A DNA stretch of 5,449 nt from Acidobacteriota bacterium (GTDB lineage: Bacteria; Acidobacteriota; Vicinamibacteria; Vicinamibacterales; UBA2999): the NCBI GenBank assembly GCA_947465275.1, contig CANIAI010000185.1, forward strand, positions 1 through 5,449, read 5' to 3'. This document shows positions 1 to 5,289 of the stretch, in pieces. The notes under the pieces are model-generated. The model saw nothing but the letters and a program-made list of their open reading frames with translations. It was not told where the DNA came from and ran no database searches. The first letter of the stretch is position 1. Each line of letters starts with the position of its first letter. A program made the position numbers and the translations under genes.

Positions 1-1
1 C

Positions 2-1099
2 TATTCGATGGTCGGGGAGGCGCTGGCGCCCACGCAGCAGGACATACCGAAGATCATCGGCCACGGCGGCGTCGGCATCGTCGAGGACGTCGGGGTTCAG
101 GTGAAGCGGGTGAAGGCCGGTGACCGTGTCATCGTCGCCAACACCCCGCAGTGCGGCGTCTGTGCGAACTGCCTGCAGGGGCGGTCGGACATGTGCGACG
201 TCAAGATGATGGCGCTGCAGCCGGTCGCGGAACGCACCGACGGGACGAAGGTCGTCGGGCACAACAACTACGGCGGCTTCGGCGACCTGATGATCGCGTT
301 CGAGGAGTACCTCGTGCCGACGGTCACCACGGTGCCGCCGGTCGAACTGGCGGTGCTGTCGTGTGTCGGTGCCGCAGGGCTCTCGGCCGCGCTGACCTTC
401 GTGCCGGTTCAGGCGGGCACGAACGTGGCGGTGATGGGTTGCGGGCCGATCGGCCTCAGCGCAATCCAGGGCGCCCGTATCGCCGGCGCGAAGCAGATCA
501 TCGCGGTCGAGCCGATTGCTGCCCGCCGCGAACTGGCCGTGAAGTTCGGGGCGACGACGGTGCTCGACCCGAACGTCGAGGGTGACAAGCTGGTCGAGCG
601 GGTGACCGACCTGTGCAAAGGGGAGATCGCGTCGCTGTTTGGCGGTGGCCGCGATTTCCGCGGGGGCACGGCCGTTGGTGGCCTGGGCGTCGCCCGCATG
701 CGCCCCTACGGTCCGGACTTCGTCATCGAGGCGGTCGGCTCGAACCGCTTCCCGCCGAAGGCCGGCTCCGGCCCTGACCCGACGGGGCTCACCGCGCTGC
801 AGCAGTCCTATCTGATGACGGCCGGCACCGGGCACCTGACCACGACCGGCGTCTACACAGGCAACCTCACGCTGCCGGCCGGCACCTTTGCCATCTCGGG
901 CCGCACCCACCACTCGGGCCAGCTCGGTGGCGGCGCCAACTCGTTCCGCGACATGCAGCGCTTCGTCCGCATGATCGAAAAGGGACAGTACGACGCGAAG
1001 TCGCTTGCCACGGGCATCTTCCGGCTCGAGCAGATGAAGGAGGCCTTCCAGGCTGCCGCCGACCGGACGACGGTGACCGCGCTGGTCGTCTTCTCATAG
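2..1099 (+). CDS. Zinc-dependent alcohol dehydrogenase (MDR family), 5' end missing
   Basis: Medium-chain dehydrogenase/reductase, expected to oxidise an alcohol (or reduce an aldehyde) with NAD(H) in the cytoplasm; substrate unknown. The frame is open to the left edge, so the true start and the first catalytic cysteine lie outside; numbering here is from the ATG at base 8. Visible are a GHGGVG motif (18-23; second zinc ligand His19), the structural-zinc set C49-x2-C52-x2-C55-x7-C63, the third catalytic zinc ligand candidate Cys119, and a Rossmann GCGPIG (144-149) with an acidic residue, Glu168, ending the second strand, which favours NAD over NADP. Two oddities: the usual GHE glutamate is Gly20, and there are Gly/Pro-rich insertions around 205-235 and 246-260. 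The stop is one base before the next ATG, so it is co-transcribed with the two secreted proteins downstream. Family certain, substrate not. Confidence 0.9.
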   Translation, partial: YSMVGEALAPTQQDIPKIIGHGGVGIVEDVGVQVKRVKAGDRVIVANTPQCGVCANCLQGRSDMCDVKMMALQPVAERTDGTKVVGHNNYGGFGDLMIAFEEYLVPTVTTVPPVELAVLSCVGAAGLSAALTFVPVQAGTNVAVMGCGPIGLSAIQGARIAGAKQIIAVEPIAARRELAVKFGATTVLDPNVEGDKLVERVTDLCKGEIASLFGGGRDFRGGTAVGGLGVARMRPYGPDFVIEAVGSNRFPPKAGSGPDPTGLTALQQSYLMTAGTGHLTTTGVYTGNLTLPAGTFAISGRTHHSGQLGGGANSFRDMQRFVRMIEKGQYDAKSLATGIFRLEQMKEAFQAAADRTTVTALVVFS

Positions 1100-1100
1100 A

Positions 1101-2018
1101 ATGACCCGCGTGATCACCAGATACATTCAGGGTGGCGTCGCCGTCGCGGCGGCGATGGTGCTGCTCGCGACCCCCGTGTGGGCACAGTCAGACATCAGCG
1201 GCGAGTGGATGACCCCTCGCGCATTCATGGGCGTCGGTGCCCTGGCCCAGCAGTTCGAGGATGGCCCCGACCGGGCCGACGGGCCTGACGTCGGCGACTA
1301 CACCGGGCTGCCCATCAACGATTTCGCGCGCAAGAAGGCCGAAGCCTGGACGGCGTCGGTGTTGTCGCAGCCTGAACGTCAGGGCAACCCGCACCCGGCT
1401 CAATATTCGATACGCGGCGGTGGCGGCCCCAACATCCGCATCTCGAAGGTGATCGACCCGGTGACGCAGGCGTGGGTCGCCTACCAGCTCGACGGCCTCT
1501 ACAACGGCGCCAACCGCACGATCTGGCTCGATGGCCGGCAGCATCCGAGCGAGTACGCAGAGCACCTGTGGAGCGGCTTCTCGACCGGCAAGTGGGATGG
1601 CAACGTCCTCGAGGTGCGTACCACCCACATGAAGCTCGGGGTCATTCGTCGCAACGGCGTGCCGTCGAGCCCCTACGGCGTGATGACCGAGCGCTTCGTG
1701 CGCCACGGCGACTACCTCACGGTGATCACGATCATCGACGACCCGATCTATCTCGAAGAGCCGTTCGTCCGCGACGTCACGTTCCGTATCAATCCGCAGC
1801 AGAACGTCGGCCCGACCACGAGCGTCGACCCGAGCGACGAACTCGGCGACAAGCCGCTCGGCTGGGTGCCGCACGACCCGCCCGGCACGCACCATCCCGA
1901 CTTCGCGAAGAAGTTCCACCTGCCGTTCGAGGCGACCCAGGGTGGCAAGGAGACGCAGTATCCCGAGTACATGAAGAAGCTGGCCGGGCTGATCGCGGCG
2001 GAACGGACGAAGAAGTGA
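1101..2018 (+). CDS. Secreted protein of unknown function (conserved WLDGR / RHGD type)
   Basis: A 305-residue exported protein whose function I do not know. It begins with a clear Sec signal peptide: Arg3 and Arg7, a hydrophobic run around 11-24, and a likely cleavage after Val-Trp-Ala28, leaving a mature chain starting QSDISGEW. The mature part has no cysteine and no second membrane segment. Conserved-looking elements, in order, are RTIWLDGRQHP (139-149), WSGFSTGKWDG (157-167), TTHMKLG (174-180), RRNGVPSS (183-190), TERFVRHGD (196-204) and DPIYLEEPFVRD (214-225); the last third is rich in Pro, Asp and His. I recall many paralogues of this pattern in Acidobacteriota, all hypothetical. The ATG lies one base after the dehydrogenase stop with no Shine-Dalgarno sequence, so translation is probably coupled. 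It overlaps the next gene by 4 bases; the shared signal-peptide export suggests it acts in the periplasm beside that MBL-fold protein (inference). Confidence 0.85.
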   Translation: MTRVITRYIQGGVAVAAAMVLLATPVWAQSDISGEWMTPRAFMGVGALAQQFEDGPDRADGPDVGDYTGLPINDFARKKAEAWTASVLSQPERQGNPHPAQYSIRGGGGPNIRISKVIDPVTQAWVAYQLDGLYNGANRTIWLDGRQHPSEYAEHLWSGFSTGKWDGNVLEVRTTHMKLGVIRRNGVPSSPYGVMTERFVRHGDYLTVITIIDDPIYLEEPFVRDVTFRINPQQNVGPTTSVDPSDELGDKPLGWVPHDPPGTHHPDFAKKFHLPFEATQGGKETQYPEYMKKLAGLIAAERTKK

Positions 2019-2971
2019 GGCCGCTGACACTCATGGCCGCCCTCGCGCTCGGGGCCGGTCTCATTGGTGCCGCCACCCTCGGCGCGCAGGACGCGATCGA
2101 GACGCTTCCCGTGAAGGGACAGGTGTCGATGGTCGCGGGCGCCGGCGGCAACGTCACCGTGCTCGACGGCCCCCAGGGCGTGCTGCTGGTCGACGCGGGC
2201 CGGCAGGGGATGTCCGACGCCCTGCTCGCGGGCGTGCGCCGCATCACCACGCGGCCGATCCACTTCCTGCTCAACACCACCGGTGACATGGACCATGTCG
2301 GCGGCAACCTCGAGGTGGGGAAGGCTGGACGTCCGGCTCCCGGGTCGAACCAGGCCGCCTCGCCGAACACGCCGATCTACGCGCACGAGAACGTGCTGAA
2401 CCGCATGAGCCTCGGCAAGGGCGGCGACCCGATGCTCGAGATCGGATACTGGCCGACGGTCACGTTCTTCACCGCCAAGCGGACGCTTTACTTCAACAAC
2501 GAGCCGATCGAGCTAATCTGGCAGAAGGCGGCGCACACCGACGGCGACCTGCTGATCTTCTTCCGGCTGTCGGATGTCGTGAGTGCGGGCGACGTGCTCA
2601 ACACCACGAGCTTCCCGGTGATCGACCTGACGCACGGTGGCAGCATCCAGGGTGAAATCGACGCGCTGAACCGCATCATCGACATCACCGTGCCGCGCCT
2701 GAACCAGATGGACGGCACCCGCGTCATCCCCGGCCACGGGCGCATCTGCAACGAAGCCGACGTGGTCGAGTATCGCGACATGGTGACGATCATCCGCGAC
2801 CGCGTGAAGACGCTCGCCGACCAGGGGAAGTCGCTCGAAGACGTGGTCGCCGCGCGACCGGCCTACGAGTACGAGCCGCTCTACGGCACCGACAAGGCGT
2901 GGACGACCCGGCAGTTCGTCGAGGCGGTCTATCGCAGCCTGAAGCCCGCCGAGCGCACCAGCCGGCAGTAG
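2015..2971 (+). CDS. Secreted metallo-beta-lactamase-fold protein with degenerate metal site 1
   Basis: A 318-residue MBL-fold hydrolase-like protein. I chose the GTG at 2015, which overlaps the previous TGA as GTGA, over the ATG at 2033: it adds Arg2 and so gives a proper signal peptide (hydrophobic 5-23, probable cleavage after Leu-Gly-Ala24). Fold landmarks are VLLVDAG (56-62), the metal-motif loop at 86-98, His174 in AHTDGD, Asp193 in SAGD and His241 in PGHG. In the metal motif the two histidines of HxHxDH are replaced: Thr89-x-Asp91-x-Asp93-His94. Thus ligands of metal site 2 (Asp93, Asp193, His241) and His94 remain while two of the three site-1 histidines are gone. A stretch at 101-120 rich in Gly, Pro and Ala is probably an exposed loop. 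Substrate unknown; beta-lactamase activity should not be assumed. It is the last gene of the operon with the dehydrogenase and secreted protein. Confidence 0.88.
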   Translation: MRPLTLMAALALGAGLIGAATLGAQDAIETLPVKGQVSMVAGAGGNVTVLDGPQGVLLVDAGRQGMSDALLAGVRRITTRPIHFLLNTTGDMDHVGGNLEVGKAGRPAPGSNQAASPNTPIYAHENVLNRMSLGKGGDPMLEIGYWPTVTFFTAKRTLYFNNEPIELIWQKAAHTDGDLLIFFRLSDVVSAGDVLNTTSFPVIDLTHGGSIQGEIDALNRIIDITVPRLNQMDGTRVIPGHGRICNEADVVEYRDMVTIIRDRVKTLADQGKSLEDVVAARPAYEYEPLYGTDKAWTTRQFVEAVYRSLKPAERTSRQ

Positions 2972-2990
2972 GCCGCCCGTTTTCGCTGTC

Positions 2991-2999
2991 TGGTACGAT
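2991..2999 (+). promoter_or_regulatory. Extended -10 promoter of the sirtuin gene, probably leaderless
   Basis: The sequence TGGTACGAT fits an extended -10 element (TGn followed by TAnnnT). Exactly seven bases separate it from the ATG at 3007, so transcription would start at or within a base or two of the A of the ATG. No convincing -35 hexamer is seen 16-18 bases upstream, which is usual when a TGn extension is present, and no Shine-Dalgarno sequence precedes the ATG. Together these suggest a leaderless transcript. It sits in the 35-base gap after the MBL gene. Confidence 0.5.
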
Positions 3000-3006
3000 C
3001 GCCTGA

Positions 3007-3816
3007 ATGGCTGCCCGTGGCGATCTGGCGGCGTTCCTCGCACGGCACCGGCGCGTCTTCGCGCTGACCGGTGCCGGCGTGAGCACCGCGTCCGGCATAC
3101 CGGATTATCGCGACGAGCAGGGCGCCTGGAAACGGCGCCCGCCGGTGATGATTCAGGCCCTCCGATCCGACCCCGCCATCTACCGTCGCTACTGGGCGCG
3201 TGCCTACGCCGGCTGGCCGCGTTTCTCGACGGTCGCTCCGGGCGCTGCGCATCGCGCGTTTGCCCGCTGGGAGTCGCGCGGCACCCTCGCGCACCTCGTC
3301 ACGCAGAACGTCGACGGCCTGCACCAGCAGGCGGGGAGCCGCGCGGTCATCGACCTGCACGGACGGCTCGACGAGGTCGTCTGCCTCGGCTGCCGGCGCC
3401 GCGGCACGCGGGCTGACACGCAGGAGAGGCTCGCCGCGCTGAACCCGGGCTGGACGGCCGCGTTCGCGACCGCGCCGGACGGTGACGCGGACATCGACGA
3501 CGCGGCGAGCGCCGCGTTCGAGCCGCCCTTCTGCGACACGTGCGGCGGACTGCTGAAGCCCGACGTCGTCTTCTTCGGCGAGAACGTCCCGGTCGACCGG
3601 TATGAGTGCGCCCGCGACGCGCTCGCGTCGGCCGACGCCCTGCTCGTGGCGGGCTCGTCGCTGATGGTCTATTCCGGCTACCGCTTCGCCCGGCAGGCGC
3701 GCGAGGCCGGCCTGCCCATCGCGATCGTGAACCGCGGTCACACGCGGGCCGACGACCTTGCGACGCTCAAGGTCGAAGGCGACGTCGGCACGCTGCTGAC
3801 GGAGGCGTTGGCTTAG
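3007..3816 (+). CDS. NAD-dependent protein deacylase, sirtuin of SIRT4-like class II
   Basis: Sirtuins use NAD+ to remove acyl groups from lysines (some are lipoamidases or ADP-ribosylate), giving nicotinamide and O-acyl-ADP-ribose; this one should be cytoplasmic, with no signal peptide. In the 269 residues the NAD-binding GAGVSTASGIPDYR (22-35), TQNVDGLH (99-106), catalytic His118 in DLHG, zinc cysteines 126, 129, 176 and 179, KPDVVFFGE (184-192), GSSL (216-219) and a terminal Asn242 are all intact. The match to human SIRT4, from memory, is strikingly collinear: the RYWAR...GWP segment (61-71), the LNPxW and APDGD segments between the two cysteine pairs, about 46 residues between the pairs, and VYSGYRF (221-227). 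The ATG is chosen because the Rossmann strand starts at about residue 17 and a promoter lies just before it. It appears to be transcribed alone and converges on the nuclease gene, the stops overlapping. Acyl preference cannot be read from sequence. Confidence 0.95.
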   Translation: MAARGDLAAFLARHRRVFALTGAGVSTASGIPDYRDEQGAWKRRPPVMIQALRSDPAIYRRYWARAYAGWPRFSTVAPGAAHRAFARWESRGTLAHLVTQNVDGLHQQAGSRAVIDLHGRLDEVVCLGCRRRGTRADTQERLAALNPGWTAAFATAPDGDADIDDAASAAFEPPFCDTCGGLLKPDVVFFGENVPVDRYECARDALASADALLVAGSSLMVYSGYRFARQAREAGLPIAIVNRGHTRADDLATLKVEGDVGTLLTEALA

Positions 3817-4469
3817 AGGCCCAGGATGTGGGCGATGAGGCGCGGCCGCGCGTAGAAGGCGCGTCCCCGGCTGCCGTGCCCGGCCCCCTTGGGACGGGGC
3901 TGCACGAGGTGTCCCGTGTGTCCCGAGAGGGCGTCGAGTCCGTAGACGCGCACCATGTCCTGCACCTGCCGGTAGTCGTCGCGCACCAGGCCTGCCAGAT
4001 CGGGACCGAGATCGAACGGCTCCACGGCCCAGAGGCGCGAGCACGACTCGGACGCATCTTCGTAGATGCGCGCGGCGACGACCAGGCTGGTCAGCTTGTG
4101 GACGAGCGAACTCTGCTCGAATGGCGTGCGGACGATGTCGGCGTCGAACATCGTGATCGCCATCGATTCCTTGACCGACAGTGCGCCGTCGCGCCCGCGC
4201 ACCAGCGGGACCACCTTCAGCTCCCAGTCCCCGAAATCGGGCGCCGAGAGGTTGTTCGACGCCAGCCCGAGGTAACGCTCGAGCACCTGTCCGGCCCATC
4301 CCTTGTTGATGCGCCGGCGCACCGCCCCGTCGCCGCGGTGGTCGACCCAGGTGGTGACGGCATAGCGCTCCGCGAGCAGCCGCAGGTCGCTACCCACCAG
4401 GCGACGCAGCGACGCCATCGCCTCGTCGCGGTTCGCGACCGGTGTCGTCGCGCAGCCCGTCCCGTTCAC
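3813..4469 (-). CDS. MutH/Sau3AI-family DNA endonuclease
   Basis: A single-domain nuclease of 218 residues; E. coli MutH, which nicks unmethylated GATC in mismatch repair, has 229, and Sau3AI carries two such domains. From memory it aligns with MutH over its whole length: NKGWAG (55-60, MutH DKGWIG), catalytic Glu64 in LERYLG (MutH Glu56), Asp78 in PDF (Asp70), Glu83 and Lys85 in WELK (Glu77, Lys79), HKL (124-126), the DNA-reading PRPK (191-194, MutH Arg184-Lys186) and FY at 205-206 (MutH Tyr212, methylation sensor). All catalytic positions are kept, though the gap from Asp to Glu is two residues shorter. I chose the GTG at 4469, overlapping the methyltransferase TGA, because residues 10-25 align with the MutH N terminus; the ATG at 4418 would cut into it. 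A GGAGAG lies 14 bases before the GTG, rather far. No mutS or mutL is in the window, so repair, restriction or another role is open. Confidence 0.88.
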   Translation of the reverse strand: MNGTGCATTPVANRDEAMASLRRLVGSDLRLLAERYAVTTWVDHRGDGAVRRRINKGWAGQVLERYLGLASNNLSAPDFGDWELKVVPLVRGRDGALSVKESMAITMFDADIVRTPFEQSSLVHKLTSLVVAARIYEDASESCSRLWAVEPFDLGPDLAGLVRDDYRQVQDMVRVYGLDALSGHTGHLVQPRPKGAGHGSRGRAFYARPRLIAHILGL

Positions 4470-5257
4470 CGGCGGCAGACGATCTCTCCGTGGAGCATGG
4501 CGAACCAGCCGTCCTCCGCGGCGGACCAGGCGCGCCAGGCATCGGCGATGTCCGCGAGCTCGGCGGCCGTGGCGCGTCCCTCGCGCACCGCCTGATGCCC
4601 GAAGGCGGAACTGGTGATTCGGTCCGCCCAGAGGTGTCCCCACCAGGTGCGGTCCGCCGGCGTGGCGAAGCACCAAGACGAGGTCGTGGCGACGACATCG
4701 GTGAACCCGGCCCGCCGTGCCCACGAGAGCAGCACCTTGCCCGCGTCGGGCTCGCCGCCGTTCGCGCGTGCCACCTCGTCGTAGAGCGCGAGCCAGCGGT
4801 CGAGCCGCGGGTCTTCCGGGTACCAGGTACAGGCCGCGTAGACGACATCGCGCGCGGCGACGAGGCCGCCCGGCTTGACGACACGGCGCATCTCCGTGAG
4901 CGCCGCCACGGGATTGGCGAGGTGCTGCAGCACCTGGTGCGCATGCACGATGTCCCACGAGCCGTCCGCCTCCTGCAGGCGGTAGACGTCGTCGACGCCG
5001 AATGCCACCCCCGGATAGTCACGCTGCGCCGCCGCGACGACCTCGGTTGCCGCGTCGATGCCGCGCACGCGCCCCGGGGCGAGACGCGCGGCGAAGTCCG
5101 CCGTGATGGTCCCGGGCCCGCAGCCGACGTCGAGCAGGCTGAGCCCCTGGCGCAGGTGCGGTATCAGGTAGCCGGCGGAGTTCTCGACCGTCCGCCACCG
5201 GTGCGACCGGAGGACGCTCTCGTGATGACCGTGGGTGTAGACAGTGGGTCGGGTCAC
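4466..5257 (-). CDS. Class I SAM-dependent methyltransferase, UbiE/COQ5-like
   Basis: A 263-residue cytoplasmic methyltransferase, probably acting on a small molecule. Motif I is LLDVGCGPGT (41-50); GID (66-68) ends strand 2 with the SAM-ribose acidic residue Asp68; Asp89-Asp90 follow strand 3; WDIVHAHQVLQHL (101-113) is the motif II region; RRVVKPGGL (124-132) is motif III. The N terminus THGHHESVLRSHRWRT (8-23) and the Trp-rich tail (196-252) belong to a widespread family I recall from actinobacteria and others, substrate unknown to me. DNA-methyltransferase motifs (DPPY/NPPF or the PC of C5 enzymes) are absent. The start is GTG at 5257, preceded by a -10-like TACAAT and no Shine-Dalgarno sequence. 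Its TGA overlaps the GTG of the nuclease gene, so the two are co-transcribed and translationally coupled. Calling it a cognate modification enzyme would be wrong on present evidence. Confidence 0.9.
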   Translation of the reverse strand: MTRPTVYTHGHHESVLRSHRWRTVENSAGYLIPHLRQGLSLLDVGCGPGTITADFAARLAPGRVRGIDAATEVVAAAQRDYPGVAFGVDDVYRLQEADGSWDIVHAHQVLQHLANPVAALTEMRRVVKPGGLVAARDVVYAACTWYPEDPRLDRWLALYDEVARANGGEPDAGKVLLSWARRAGFTDVVATTSSWCFATPADRTWWGHLWADRITSSAFGHQAVREGRATAAELADIADAWRAWSAAEDGWFAMLHGEIVCRR

Positions 5258-5264
5258 AGTGCTG

Positions 5265-5270
5265 ATTGTA
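5265..5270 (-). promoter_or_regulatory. -10-like element for the methyltransferase-nuclease operon
   Basis: Read on the minus strand this is TACAAT, five of six matches to the sigma-70 -10 consensus, ending seven bases before the GTG start at 5257. This is the same spacing as at the sirtuin gene and again implies a leaderless or near-leaderless mRNA. No good -35 hexamer or TGn extension is visible, and the upstream side lies inside the divergent gene, so the call is tentative. Confidence 0.4.
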
Positions 5271-5274
5271 GTTG

Positions 5275-5283
5275 TGCCACGAT
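5275..5283 (+). promoter_or_regulatory. Possible extended -10 for the MarC-family gene
   Basis: TGCCACGAT resembles the TGGTACGAT before the sirtuin gene and lies six bases before the GTG at 5290, but its first -10 base is C instead of T, so it does not match TAnnnT. There is no clear -35. AGGCGC between it and the GTG is a poor ribosome-binding candidate. Weak call, included because the 32-base divergent gap must contain or overlap the promoters of both flanking genes. Confidence 0.25.
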
Positions 5284-5289
5284 AGGCGC

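Noticed and set aside
1472..2014. Extending the MBL frame upstream to about 1472
   Set aside because: It covers the secreted-protein gene in another frame with low-complexity Arg/Pro-rich sequence; the signal peptide begins at the GTG at 2015.
1188..2030. Minus-strand open frame of 280 codons opposite the secreted protein
   Set aside because: Composition is typical of an antisense shadow (Arg, Val, Asp and His biased), with no recognisable domain, while the plus strand encodes a clear signal peptide and conserved segments.
2963..2983. Terminator after the MBL gene (CGGC/GCCG hairpin followed by TTTT)
   Set aside because: The stem has only four base pairs, overlaps the stop codon, and is separated from a four-T run by several bases. 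Too weak to call.
3121..3139. GGCGCC repeat pair with a seven-base gap that could form a hairpin
   Set aside because: Six-base GC palindromes are frequent in such DNA, and this lies in the conserved sirtuin coding region before the RRPP segment, with no T-run.
3875..3902. G/C-rich hairpin near the end of the nuclease gene as a bidirectional terminator
   Set aside because: It encodes the conserved PRPKG segment, so the G/C runs are explained by coding, and no T-run follows on either strand.
2929..4299. Long minus-strand open frame of over 450 codons across the sirtuin gene
   Set aside because: It is a shadow frame of high-GC coding DNA: Arg/Ala/Gly-rich, no motif, and it covers both the sirtuin and part of the nuclease, which have intact motifs.
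4470..4958. Extending the nuclease reading frame upstream to about 4958
   Set aside because: That part lies antiparallel-free but out of frame inside the well-supported methyltransferase gene, is rich in Arg, Gly and Ala, and shows no family motif. The MutH similarity begins just after 4469.
4466..5257. The methyltransferase as the DNA-modification half of a restriction-modification system
   Set aside because: It has UbiE/COQ5-type motifs (LLDVGCGPGT, VVKPGG) and no DPPY/NPPF or C5-type PC motif. Only adjacency to the nuclease suggests it.
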